Source: Branchiostoma belcheri
Lineage: Eukaryota; Chordata; Leptocardii; Amphioxiformes; Branchiostomatidae
NCBI RefSeq assembly: GCF_001625305.1
Contig: NW_017802669.1
Span: 88,036 to 152,035, forward strand
Direction of reading: 5' to 3'
Length of the DNA stretch: 64,000 nt
A program made the position numbers and the translations under genes. This document shows, piece after piece, positions 31,866 through 42,779 of the stretch. Each line of letters starts with the position of its first letter. Position 1 is the stretch's first letter. The notes beneath the pieces were generated by a model that was given only the letters and a program-made list of their open reading frames with translations, did no database searches and was not told the origin of the DNA.

Positions 31866-32905
31866 GAGAACAGGCTCCGCTAACAGCCATAGCAGTCTCC
31901 CCTAGCCCCCATAGCAGGCTCCTCTAGCCTCCGCAGCAGGATCACCTAGCCTCCATAGCAGGATCACCTAGCCTCCGCAGCAGGATCACCTAGCCTCCAT
32001 AGCAGGATCACCTAGCCTCCATAGCAGGATCACCTAGCCTCCATAGCAGGATCACCTAGCCTCCATAGCAGGATCACCTAGCCTCCATAGCAGGATCACC
32101 TAGCCTCCATAGCAGGCTCCTCTAGCCTCCATAGCAGGTTCCCTAGCCTCCATAGCAGGATCCCCTAGCCTCCATAGCAGGATCCCCTAGCCTCCAAAGC
32201 AGTCTCCCCTAGCCTCCATAGCAGTCTCCCCTGGCCTCCATAGCAGTCTCCCCTAGCCCCCATAGCAGGATTTTCTAGCTTCCATAGCAGATTCCCCTAG
32301 CCTCCATAGCAGGATCACCTAGCCTCCATAGCAGGCTCCTCCTAGCCTCCATAGCAGGCTCCTCTAGCCTCCATAGCAGGATCACCTAGCCTCCATAGCA
32401 GGATCACCTAGCCTCCATAACAGGACCCCCTAGCCTCCATAACAGCCCCCCCTAGCCTCCATAACATGCCCCCCCTAGCCTCCATAGCAGGCCCCCCCCT
32501 AGCCTCCATAGCAGGTTTTCTTAGCCCCCATAGCAGGCTGCCCTAGCCTGCATACCAGGCTGCCCTAGCCTCCATAGCAGGTTTTCCTAGCATCCATAGC
32601 AGGTTTTCCTAGCATCCATAGCAGGGTCCTCTAGCTACCATAGCAGTCTCCCCTAGCCTCCATAGCAGTCTCCCCTAGCCTCCATAGCAGGTTCCTCTAG
32701 CCTCCATAGCAGATCCCCTAGCCTCCATAGCAGGATCCCCTAGCCTCCATACCAGGTTCCTCTAGCCTCCGTAGCAGGATCCCCTAGCCTTCATAGCAGG
32801 TTAACGTTCCTCTAGCCTCCATAGCAGTCTCCCCTAGCCTTCATAGCAGGCTTTTCTAGCTACCATAGCAGATTCCCTTAGCCTCCATAGCAGGCTCCGC
32901 TGGCT
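31866..32905 (+). repeat. 22-bp minisatellite, roughly 45 copies
   Basis: CCTAGCCTCCATAGCAGG plus four variable bases (ATCA, CTCC, TCTC, TTTT) repeats for about 1 kb. Sub-variants cluster in runs, for example the ATCA type at 31940-32110, which indicates local expansion. No coding sense. Confidence 0.95.
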
Positions 32906-33271
32906 TCCGAATAGCAAAGTTTAGTGTCAGACGTGATTGTCAAATGTAGAGGTTCTTAAACTTCACTTTTGGCAAAATTGTCTTCACTATAACTACATGT
33001 AGTCCATTTGTGTTAATATGACGGCACATTCTTCATATCAATTTTCCAATTGAAACTATGGACAGTTCATCATGTCGTGGCATCTTATATTTTTTGTCAA
33101 ATCTTTATTTCACTTCCGGAGTACAGTATTATTTTCCAAATATCAACTCTACTTCCAAGCCCCTACCGAATGTCATTTGATGATAAGCAGCCTTTCATGG
33201 TTCATACAGGCTGACTGAGGAAGTTTGATACACATCATGTGTAGAAGAGGACGGAATTACTAGTACAATGA

Positions 33272-33717
33272 AAGGGCTCGAAATACTGGGTGCATATGCA
33301 ATTCGCAACTTAGTGCAGGTAAAATTGGAGCTGTGCAGGTATTTCTGATGTCTACCTGCACCTAACCTGCACTGGTCCATGGACTGGGTATATGCAGGTT
33401 AGTGCAGGTAAAATTTGAGCTGTGCAGGTATTTCTGATGTCTACCTGCACCTAACCTGCACTGGTCCATGTACTGGGTATGTGCAGGTTAGTGCAGGTAT
33501 TCTCGTTGTCTACCTGCGCCAGCTTATATACATGTCTACATGTAGGTATATGTGGATTTTTATTTACTGCATTGACTGTTGCCATTTATGAAGTACAAAT
33601 TAAAGAAATAATTGCAATGGTTTCTTAACAGGATCTATACTTGTTTAAGTCCGAGTTGTGCATGGTGCAGGCCATATTCAATGTTACTGGTATGCAGAAA
33701 AAGTATTTCGAGCCCTG
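33272..33717. mobile_element. Inverted-repeat element carrying 89-bp minisatellite, short array
   Basis: Ends AGGGCTCGAAATAC and GTATTTCGAGCCCTG are inverted. Inside are about 2-3 units of the 89-bp repeat seen at 2800-3285 (CTGGGTATATGCAGGTTAG at 33384, next at 33473) and the same tail. Confidence 0.8.
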
Positions 33718-34975
33718 TCAAATATGAAATAATTCCTTCATATCTTCAAACACAAATCCTGACCTTATCATCTCTCCATTCACAGGCTGAGGAAATAAGT
33801 CCTGCCGAGTTTTCCAGACGATAGGAAGTGGAAATTACAGGCAGGAAGATGGAATTATTCTATATCGTATCTTTAGATGTAAAACCCGGAGCCGTTATCG
33901 CCTGCTCATTTCCTCGGGCGGTGTGTCGGCAGGGCCCGGGGGGACGGTGTGCGGATATCGGTACCTGGTCCGCCGGCGCCACGAGGATAGGTTACGTCTT
34001 ATAACATCCTCTTCAATTGTATGTGAGATAAGTTTAATTTATCTATTTGCACATACGTAATAAAAGAAAAGTTTACTAACCATAATACAACGGAAAAGTA
34101 AACGTGCAGGGTTGAGAAAAAGCCATAATGATTTGTTTGATATCTCTCCCCATCATGATCTTACATTATAACAATTTTGTCAAATCAAATATAAATGACA
34201 ATAAAGAAGTAATGGAAAAAGTAACCGAGACAATGCAATGAATCGGTGAATCAATTAAAGCAAATAATTAAGTTAATGAAACAATACAGCAAATCAACAA
34301 ATTAACCAAACAAAAGAGTTTTCTACGTCGGTGAAGGTTAGACATCCAAGTAATAAGATACGCCCAAAACACTTACTCAAGCAACTGGATATGATTTTGG
34401 AAACGGTCAGACGTATCAGGTAGCATCCACTACCTTTCGTCAGTGACACTGGTGAGTTGTCAGAAAACAAAAGGAAACAAAAGTTAGACAAGTCAAGACA
34501 TGATAAAAAATTAGTCAGGTAGCTCCTGTTGTTTCTAGTCTATCACATCAGTCTATCACAGGTTTTTTTTTATAAATGTGTTCAAATAGCAAATTTAATT
34601 ACATATTGAGACATGTGACAACCCATGTATTGTACATATAGACAATATCTCAAAAATGCCTTAACGCTGGAAATGCTACCATTTAGTGTAAAGCCACATT
34701 TTCATACTCCATAGCCTTTGAATGAATGACTTTATTTCAGGTATTACCCATTATACAAACATAAAACCACATAAACATTAAATATACAACAATTTATACA
34801 CATTTTTAAAATACGTATTTCAGAACTGACAGTCTTTGTAAGGTAGATTAGTCTCATTGAATGTTTGTCATATAGCGATAGATACCTAATAGATACCCTA
34901 CTTTGCACCTTGTACAGTTGTTTTACGATAAAGTTTATAGTTTATAGTAATGACTGAGTAGACCTCTGTCGTCCG

Positions 34976-35040
34976 CTCCAAGCAGATGTTGAGATGGAAC
35001 ATCGTGTAAGCGTGATGGGGCGTCTTATATCTGCTTGGAG
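34976..35040. mobile_element. 65-bp hairpin, CTCCAAGCAGAT ends
   Basis: CTCCAAGCAGAT at 34976 and ATCTGCTTGGAG ending at 35040 are exact complements. It is a minimal member of the family with the 194-bp hairpin at 41029-41222. Confidence 0.75.
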
Positions 35041-35082
35041 ATTAAAGGCGGGGTATCCATGATAGTTAGGCTTTCATTGCTC

Positions 35083-35134
35083 TTTTTGTTTGTTTGTTTG
35101 TTTGTTTGTTTGTTTGTTTGTTTGTTTGTTTGTT
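35083..35134. repeat. (GTTT)n microsatellite
   Basis: About 13 tandem GTTT units. Confidence 0.95.
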
Positions 35135-35369
35135 TAGACTGAATACTTTTTTTATCAAAAAACAATTCTTGAAGATTTCGGGCAAAGTTCTGATGCCAAT
35201 ACATAAAACAACAAAACTGGGTCGAGGTCACTTTCCTTTATCTCCTAAAAGATGAGTGTGAAATTAGTGATGCTTTCTATTAGAATCTGTCGGGTTGCAA
35301 CTTCACCGTGCCTTAGCCGCACATGGTATTTCTGTGGTACTGACTTTTCATCAAACCCGTAGACAAAGA

Positions 35370-35655
35370 TCCTGAGGAGCCTGGATATTGAGGCTACACA
35401 AGCAGGGCACTTTATACCGAAAGAAGTGACATAAACGCGAGACCTAATTGAATGAACTGATATACAAATTCGGAAGAGCTAGTATGAGCTTGAAAAATGA
35501 AACCCGTCGTCGACCACAGCATCCTAAGGAGCCTGAATATTGAGGCTATAGAGGCAGGACACCTCACAAGTGGTCCTCATACCGCAAAAAAGTGACATAA
35601 TCGCGAGACCCAATTGAATTAACTGATAAGCAACTCCGGGAGAGCTGATAGGAGC
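35370..35655. repeat. Tandem unit of 130-150 bp, two copies (copy A)
   Basis: AGGAGCCTGGATATTGAGGC, then GGACACCTCACAAGTGGTCC, then AAGTGACATAATCGCGAGAC and CAATTGAATTAACTGATA repeat twice here and four times in copy B. Confidence 0.75.
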
Positions 35656-36060
35656 CGGGCGGTGATCCTCCCCACTTTCCCCGCGCTAATGCGCCCCGGA
35701 ATCCCCGGTAATGGACCCGGTGTCAGCGCGGTGCCTTTGTCGTGCGGCAGAGGTGCGCTGCCCTCTTGACCACAATCACCGCAGCCGACTGTCACTATCC
35801 TTACATCGTCATTCCGCCGAAAATTGGAAAAATCACGCCGACGAGCGGCCAGCTGTTTATTGGCGCGCTGGGTCCAAATGTGGCGAAATGGTCCCAAAAG
35901 GTCTCGGGAGATGGTGGGAAGAGTGACAGTATCGGGGCGGAATCTCTCCCCTGGCGGCACGCAGCGGGGATAGCGGGCTTACAGCCCGGCACAATCCTAA
36001 TTACATCAGAAGTGCCACGATAGGACGGCCGCTGGAACCACCTAACAGGGGTGTCATCCG
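35610..36060. promoter_or_regulatory. GC-rich block, identical in both duplicate copies (candidate element)
   Basis: This stretch equals 37813-38263 with no difference that I found, while DNA just upstream differs clearly between the copies. It is GC-rich and free of known repeats. Open frames of 71-113 codons exist on both strands in both copies, none with family features. It may be constrained noncoding DNA or simply recently duplicated. Confidence 0.32.
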
Positions 36061-36297
36061 TAAAACACCTCTTCTGAGGAAGGAAAAAAAGAAAAAAGAA
36101 AGTCATCTCGATCCAGTAACTCTAACTGAAGAGCTAATCTCCCACTGGTCGTGACAGAGAAGACAGACGCTATGTACAGTATTCATAGGTTCATTGTAAT
36201 ACTTTTTGACAAACACAATGAACACGTGGACCTAAGGACTGCGACCCTTTCCAGTAGCGTGCATGTCGAGTGAGCGACAACAGCCGGGATTCGAACT

Positions 36298-36317
36298 NNN
36301 NNNNNNNNNNNNNNNNN
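36298..36317. other. Assembly gap (20 N)
   Basis: A run of exactly 20 N. It begins within a tRNA-like box B (GGGATTCGAACT) at the end of copy A and is followed directly by the first bases of copy B. Confidence 1.
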
Positions 36318-36318
36318 A

Positions 36319-38498
36319 AAATATGAAATAATTCCTTCATATCTTCAAACACAAATCCTGACCTTATCATCTCTCCATTCACAGGCTGAGGAAATAAGTC
36401 CTGCCGAGTTTTCCAGACGATAGGAAGTGGAAATTACAGGCAGGAAGATGGAATTATTCTATATCGTATCTTTAGATGTAAAACCCGGAGCCGTTATCGC
36501 CTGCTCATTTCCTCGGGCGGTGTGTCGGCAGGGCCCGGGGGGACGGTGTGCGGATATCGGTACCTGGTCCGCCGGCGCCACGAGGATAGGTTACGTCTTA
36601 TAACATCCTCTTCAATTGTATGCGAGATAAGTTTAATTTATCTATTTGCACATACGTAATAAAAGAAAAGTTTATTAACTATAATACAACGAAAAAGTAA
36701 ACGTGCAGGGGTTGAGAAAATGCCATAATGATTTGTTTGATATCTCTCCCCATCATGTTCTTACATTATAACAATTTTGTCAAATCAAATATAAATGACA
36801 ATAAAGAAGTAATGGCAAAAGTAACCGAGACAATGCAATGAATCTGTGAATCAATTAAACAAAATAATCAAGTTTGGCAATAGGTAAATGAAACGATACA
36901 GCAAATCATCAATTAACCAAACAAAAGAGTTTTCTACGTCGGTGAAGGTTAGACATCCAAGTAATAAGATACGCCCAAAAACAGTTACTCAAGCAACTGG
37001 TATGATTTTGGAAACGGTCAGACGTATCAGGTACCATCCACTACCTTTCGTCAGTGACACCGGTGAGTTGTCAGAAAACAAAAGGAAAGAAAAGTTAGAC
37101 AAGTCAAGACAAGGATGGTGAAAATAAGTCAAGATGAGAGTGAAATTAGATATGTTTTCTTTTGGAATCAGTCAGGTTACAACTTCACCGTGCTATAGCT
37201 GCACATGGTCTTTGTGGTACTGACTTTTCATCAAACCAGTCTACAAAAGATCCTAAGGAGCCTGCCATATTGAGGCTACACAAGTAGGACACTTTAGAAG
37301 TGGTCCTCATACCGGAAAAAAGTGACATAAACGAGAGACCCAATTGAATGAACTGATATGCAACTTCGGAAGAGCTTATATGAGCTTGAAAACTGAAACC
37401 CGTCGTCACAACATCCTACGGAGCCTGGATATTGAGGCTATAGAGCCAGGACACCTCACAAGTGGTCCTCATACCGCAAAAAAGTGACATAATAGCGAGA
37501 CCCAATTGAATTAACTAATATGCAACTTCGTTAGAGCTGGTAGGAGCTCAGAATCAAACCCGTCGTCACAACATCCTAAGGAGCCTGGATATTGAGGCTA
37601 TCGAGCCAGGACACCTCACAAGTGGTCCTCATACCGCAAAAAAGTGACATAATCGCGAGACCCAATTGAATTAACTAATATGCAACTTCGTTAGAGCTGG
37701 TAGGAGCTCAAAATCGAACCCGTCGTCTAAGACGCCTGAATATTGAGGCTATTGAGCCAGGACACCTCACAAGTGGTCCTCATACCGCAAAAAAGTGACA
37801 TAATCGCGAGACCCAATTGAATTAACTGATAAGCAACTCCGGGAGAGCTGATAGGAGCCGGGCGGTGATCCTCCCCACTTTCCCCGCGCTAATGCGCCCC
37901 GGAATCCCCGGTAATGGACCCGGTGTCAGCGCGGTGCCTTTGTCGTGCGGCAGAGGTGCGCTGCCCTCTTGACCACAATCACCGCAGCCGACTGTCACTA
38001 TCCTTACATCGTCATTCCGCCGAAAATTGGAAAAATCACGCCGACGAGCGGCCAGCTGTTTATTGGCGCGCTGGGTCCAAATGTGGCGAAATGGTCCCAA
38101 AAGGTCTCGGGAGATGGTGGGAAGAGTGACAGTATCGGGGCGGAATCTCTCCCCTGGCGGCACGCAGCGGGGATAGCGGGCTTACAGCCCGGCACAATCC
38201 TAATTACATCAGAAGTGCCACGATAGGACGGCCGCTGGAACCACCTAACAGGGGTGTCATCCGTAAAACACCTCTTCTGAGGAAGGAAAAAAGAAAAAAA
38301 GAAAGTCATCTCGATCCAGTAACTCTAACTGAAGAGCTAATCTCCCACTGGTCGTGACAGAGAAGACAGACGCTATGTACAGTATTCATAGGTTCATTGT
38401 AATACTTTTTGACAAACACAATGAACACGTGGACCTAAGGACTGCGACCCTTTCCAGTAGCGTGCATATCGGGTGAGCGACAACAGCCGGGATTCGAA
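36319..38498. repeat. Near-duplicate segment, copy B
   Basis: It parallels 33720-36297. Small differences in the first part (TGTATGCGAG for TGTATGTGAG, extra G in GGGGTTGAG) look like allelic variation. It lacks the 34500-35240 insertion and carries four repeat units (about 37252-37860). Unlike copy A, it continues through the tRNA-like sequence into unique DNA. Confidence 0.85.
37252..37860. repeat. Tandem unit of 130-150 bp, four copies (copy B)
   Basis: GAGCCTGGATATTGAGGCTA landmarks near 37258, 37414, 37581 and 37735 (partly degenerate), each followed by CACCTCACAAGTGGTCCTCA and GACCCAATTGAATTAACT. Confidence 0.8.
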
Positions 38499-38550
38499 CT
38501 CCCAACCACTTGGTCCAGAGGCAGAGTCGCTAACCACTGGACTACGCACA
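38484..38550 (-). mobile_element. tRNA-like sequence (SINE head), minus strand
   Basis: On the minus strand a box A-like TAGTCCAGTGGTTAGCG (complement of 38528-38544) precedes a box B-like GGGAGTTCGAATCCC (complement of 38489-38503). The acceptor stem does not pair convincingly, so it is a SINE or pseudogene and not a working tRNA. Confidence 0.55.
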
Positions 38551-39000
38551 CTACAGATAAAGAAAACAAATGTCCGTCAAATAGGAGGAGGGCACTCTGT
38601 GCAATATTGAATATTATTTTGTGTGTAAGAAAATGTATAAGTTGAGTGTCTGTCACATTGTCCTAGTTCCTAGCATTGTAATGCTAAGAAAACATTGAAA
38701 CTGCCTTAAAACACTTCTCTAATGTCAACGTTAGACAACAAAACACCGTCACCTTTAGTTCACACATTGAAACAAACAAACAAACATTGTCATATCTATA
38801 TTTGCAATAAAATACATTAAACCATATGGACGCTTGTTATTTTAGATCATCATAGAACTATAATGTTCATATTGTTTATTCAGCATCACCTTTTCGCTGC
38901 ATATCCTATATGTACTCTTAGTCTTTCCATTTTTAATCTTTATAAAACGTTGGTCAGCTTATGGCCCAGAAAAACAAAACATGACGACAAACATATGATC
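38551..39000. other. AT-rich intergenic DNA, nothing assigned
   Basis: No gene or repeat family recognised apart from a short CAAA run near 38776. Confidence 0.4.
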
Positions 39001-39465
39001 TCTTTCCGCCAGCCTAAGGGATAATTTAAAGTAGAGGAGAGCGTCCTAAGCCGGATGGGTACATTAACAGACCTGTGGTACTGATATTTTCGCGCCTTAT
39101 CTTGAACTTATTATCTCCCCAACACCCATGACAGATTCGGGTGATGTTAGAACAATTTTCCTCCGACTGCGCGTCCTTCCGACCACTGACTAGCCTCATG
39201 TGAGTGCCACCATCATTATTGGATTACAACATCATCATGACGATTCTCCCGGATTGAGCTACAATTGAATAAAGGTGTTGTGGGGGTAATGACACTAGGT
39301 TCAGGGGGAAAAGTGCCCGCTATCACCGGTCTTTATCGATGGAGACTAGAGACTATTACGGCATTTGGGGATTTTGGACATTTCGGGGTATAAATTGGGA
39401 TGTCTCCAATCTTAGGGGAAACACAAAAGGGAAGGCTGTCGGGCCAGGGGAGGTAAGTCCAAGCT
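39001..39465. promoter_or_regulatory. Repeat-free block (candidate regulatory)
   Basis: Non-repetitive, GC-richer sequence with CCATCATTATTGGATTACAA near 39206, GAGCTACAATTGAATAAAGG near 39257 and GGTCTTTATCGATGG near 39329. No coding frame with family features. Confidence 0.3.
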
Positions 39466-40502
39466 GATGTCTTTTTCTTTTTTTTTTATTTGTTAAATTT
39501 TCTTAGTTTCATCTGAATGAGTTTTCGTCCCATTGCCATTATTGCATTTCCCATGTTTCCGGGGAATTCCGTACTTTTCTTTGCTCCTATTTGTTGTAGT
39601 CTATGTCAGTTTGTTATATTGATTATGATAGTAGATGTCGTCTTTTTACGCAATCTTTTTTTTTTATTCTGGGGAGTCTTGTTTGTTTCTTTTTTTCACT
39701 TTCTTTGCCTTCAGTCCACTTTATTAATTTTCAGTACGTTTTTTTACTTCCGTTTACACAGATCTAGTTGTATATTCCTTAATTGTTTGTGAAGATAATC
39801 ATGCTATGGCGTAGTGGGATAAAATGAATTCACTAGTTTGTACATGGTGGTAAAGTCATAGAGTCCAAGCGTTTTGGGCTAAACTATGCCCTAACTCTTG
39901 CAAATAAGGGTGAACTATTAGCCACTTAACTTTCAGTGATATTTGGACACAAAAGAACACAACCAAGCATTTATTTTTATAAGGAAACCCGAAAGATCTG
40001 TGCGAGTTGTCGCGGTATTAGCTCTGCTCTTCAGTTGTTTACTAGTCTCTATCAGGCTTCTAAGGATCGCTGAAAACGTGTACGAACAAACAATATATTT
40101 TAGTCATCTATTTGCAAGGCTGCCGCGGTTTGCCGTATGCAATCTCTAGACCTATAGGCTATAATTTTATAATGTCTACCAATGGTACAAATGCGACATT
40201 TTCATCTTTTCAAGCTTAAACTACAACGACTAGCTGTTGAGGGTGAAGATGTCTTAAGCTTACTGTGTCATTAAGGTGGCGTCTTCAGTGGAATTCTGGT
40301 ATCTTTTCCAAGACAAGATAAGCACAATGTCTTGGCAATATGACGAGTATGATACGTATATTCAGCGCATAAAGCGGCACTGGTATGAAATGATTGTATG
40401 AAATGATTTTTTTTTTCAAATCTTTTTTTCAGCTGGAAATACAGTCGTTTAACCAGCATTTAATTCCTTTTTTTTCTTTTCTTTTCTGGCTGAAACGTAC
40501 TT
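39466..40502. other. Intergenic DNA, nothing assigned
   Basis: T-rich at 39470-39790, then unremarkable. Open frames of 60-90 codons lack recognisable content. Confidence 0.4.
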
Positions 40503-40858
40503 AAAGGCATTCAATTTTATGGCGTCAAAACTGGATTTTCAAAGTCAATTTCTATTCTTTTAATGTACTAAGTTGAACCAGTACTATCCCATAGCATATT
40601 GATGTCTGTGAGGCAAAAAAACGATGTCACTGACGGAAAACGGTTACTTGTTTTGTGTCTTAGGCTGGTTCTAGCTATTTATTGGCGGTGCCCAAAAATA
40701 AAGAGACGCCTAACGTAGCTTCTTCCGGGACCATGCATACGCTTCAATAATGAAATGATGACGAAACTATGTTCAGAAATGACAGTAAATGTCTAAATCA
40801 GATTTCTTCATTTAGAATACTTTGTTTTGCCACCATGAAATTGCATCGGATGCGTTTA
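40503..40858 (+). mobile_element. High-copy ATCCAATGCAATTT repeat, complete
   Basis: AAAGGCATTCAATTTTATGG start, CATAGCATATTGATGTCTG, CGATGTCACTGACGGAAAAC, GGCTGGTTCTAGCTATTTAT, and the end AAATTGCATCGGATGCGTTT. Confidence 0.75.
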
Positions 40859-41028
40859 AAACAAAAGACTAAGAGTCTCGGCCGCACAGTCTGTTGTCCC
40901 GGTAGTTTGTCCGTGTCAGGTGGAGGTGCTGGTGACAGGTTGATGTATGTGTTCCCGGAGCGGAGCGGACAGTCGCTGATCCCGTGACTCATCGCCACGT
41001 CCCCGCACGGGAATTCTCATTCTCCCCG

Positions 41029-41222
41029 CTCTCCAAGCAGAGGTTTGGGTTGTGGCTTATTTTTGGCGTGTTTTTAGGCTTTTTTTATCGAGGTTTCTTT
41101 TTTACATTGGAATTTTTTCCCCTAACCGAGTCCCCAAATTCCAGTGCAGAAAAGAAACCCCGATAAAAAAGCATAAAAACACGCCAAAAATAATCCAAAA
41201 CCCAAACCTCTGCTTTGAGAGT
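41029..41222. mobile_element. 194-bp hairpin MITE with CTCTCCAAGCAGAG ends
   Basis: The left arm (CTCTCCAAGCAGAGGTTTGG, then TGGCTTATTTTTGGCGTGTT) is mirrored by the right arm (ACACGCCAAAAATAATCC, then AACCCAAACCTCTGCTTTGA). Arms of about 80 bp surround a loop of about 35 bp. Single-end relatives occur at 30740, 45912 and 47253, and a minimal hairpin at 34976. Confidence 0.8.
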
Positions 41223-41269
41223 AATTTTCCCGCCTACACCACACAGACTAGCACTGTGTGGAATGCATA

Positions 41270-41830
41270 CATATGTTGTTTCCAGAACCGTGCTTTATCC
41301 AGAAACACGGTTCTGGACAGTCTAAGCGTATCCAGAACCGTGTCAGGCTGGGGGCAAATCTACGTTCTTGTTGGAAACGCACTATCCAGAGCCGTGTCGG
41401 ATCCTAACCCTAACCCAGTCAGGCATAGAATATAGAGTTGACCCAGGCACGGTTCTGGACAGTCCTCACGTATCCAGAACCGTGCCTGGTGGCAAATCTA
41501 CGTTCTTGGGTAGGCAGAGACAATCCAGAACAGTGCTTGATCCTAACCCTAACCCAGTCAGGCACATGTACGTAGAGTTTCCCCAGGCACGGTTCTGGAC
41601 AGTCCACGCGTATCCAGAACCGTGTCTGGGGGGCAAATCTACGTTCTTGGAAACGCAGAGACAATCCAGAACCGTGCTTAATCCTAACCCTAACCCAGTC
41701 AGGCATAGAAAGTAGAGTTGCCCCATTCCTGGTGGCAAATCTGTGAGGCAAAATGCGAAGAGTATCCAGAATCGTGCCTGATCCTAACCCTAAACCATTT
41801 AGGCACAGAACTAGATAGACACGGTTTGGA
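41270..41830. repeat. Tandem units of about 140 bp with telomere-like motif
   Basis: Units contain CCAGAACCGTG and its complement CACGGTTCTGG, GCAAATCTACGTTCTTGG, and CCTAACCCTAACCC followed by AGTCAGGCA. The telomere-like motif lies at 41403, 41542, 41683 and (altered) 41783. The inverted CCAGAACCGTG pairs can form hairpins. Open frames up to 186 codons on the minus strand follow the repeat and are not genes. Confidence 0.85.
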
Positions 41831-42540
41831 TACGATAACATATGTACAAAGGTACAGCACTGTTCGGGCTGATTTAACACCAGACAGATGCTCTTACATC
41901 TGTGATCTCTTTCGTAAAAGCGCTTCAAGTTAGGAAGAAATGTACTGAAAAGGCGACTGTTAAAAAACACAGCCCTCAAGCGTATCTATTTGGAATGAAG
42001 CCGACAGAAGATATCAGTGTGAGAGTAGTGTGAATTCACAATTATGATCATTGTTCAATTTTCCTCAGCAACACTTTATACATATTTTAGTCGTGAGATT
42101 AAAAGTGTTGGTGGTTTCTGTCATATTGTGGCTTCTAAGAGCCCATATGTTCGCTTCGATCCACTGAAAACTAGAGTTCATTAAAGCAGAAAATAACATG
42201 TCAGTAAAAACTCCATTGGGTATACGTGATTATATTGGCGAGTGTGTAGAGCTTAGAGCAAGCGATTAATAAGTCAATTTCGATATTGATATTAAAACAC
42301 CAATAAGCGTGTCGCTTATGTTCAAAAGCTTGTGCCTAGAAGCAGACGAAAGAATTTAGACTCTACCCCCCCCCCCCCCAACAATTAAGAATTCTGAATA
42401 TAGATAGAAATTTTGATATGTAACGTTATACAACATACATATAGTACGCCAAAAATCAATATACCAAAAAAATGTATTCACTTTTGCATATCAATCCATA
42501 CTTGTGCTTATAAACCTGCATTTCTCCGCTGGTCTCTCAG
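41831..42540. other. AT-rich intergenic DNA
   Basis: Nothing assigned except a run of about 14 C near 42367-42380. Confidence 0.4.
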
Positions 42541-42670
42541 TCACTGGCGAAAGCTAGTGGATACTAGCTGAAACGTCTGACCGTTTCCAAAATCATATCC
42601 AGTTGATTGAGTAACTGCTTTTTGGCGTATCGTATTACCTGGATGCCTAACCTTCATCTGCATAACATAC
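42541..42670 (-). repeat. Dispersed repeat, inverted copy of the 23610/34325 family
   Basis: GCTGAAACGTCTGACCGTTT, CCAAAATCATATCCAGTTGA and TATTACCTGGATGCCTAACC are complements of the copies at 34325-34465 and 23610-23715. Confidence 0.7.
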
Positions 42671-42779
42671 ATAGAGCCATGATTTTCCACTTTTTTTCGA
42701 TCAAACATGATGATAACTTTAGTCAAGTGTTGTTTTTGGTGATATTTTCCCCATGGCTTGCTCTATAGAATAAAGAACA

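Larger units (their letters stand above)
34500..35240. mobile_element. Insertion present only in copy A
   Basis: This segment is missing from copy B. It includes a hairpin of the CTCCAAGCAG family (34976-35040), a possible minus-strand LINE tail (TGAATGAATGACTTTATTTC near 34730) and a (GTTT)n tract (about 35083-35134). It looks like several nested insertions or an allelic insertion. Confidence 0.6.
33720..36297. repeat. Near-duplicate segment, copy A
   Basis: It matches 36319-38498 in order. The first about 770 bases and the last about 690 bases are nearly identical between copies. The middle differs: A has an extra segment at about 34500-35240, and two rather than four units of a 130-150 bp repeat. 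It ends at a 20-N gap inside a tRNA-like sequence. This may be a real tandem duplication or two haplotypes placed in series. Confidence 0.85.

Noticed and set aside
31866..32905. CRISPR-like array
   Set aside because: Directly adjacent 22-bp units with no unique spacers, in an animal genome; it is a minisatellite.
35619..35960. 113-codon minus-strand frame repeated exactly at 37822-38163
   Set aside because: Identity follows from duplication of the whole segment. Overlapping frames on the other strand are equally preserved and no domain is visible.
38484..38550. Functional tRNA gene on the minus strand
   Set aside because: Box A and B are present but the acceptor and anticodon stems do not pair well; duplicated fragment and dispersed nature fit a SINE head.
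41403..41796. Relic of a chromosome fusion (interstitial telomere)
   Set aside because: Only two telomere units per 140-bp repeat, always in the same context; more like a satellite unit than a fused telomere.
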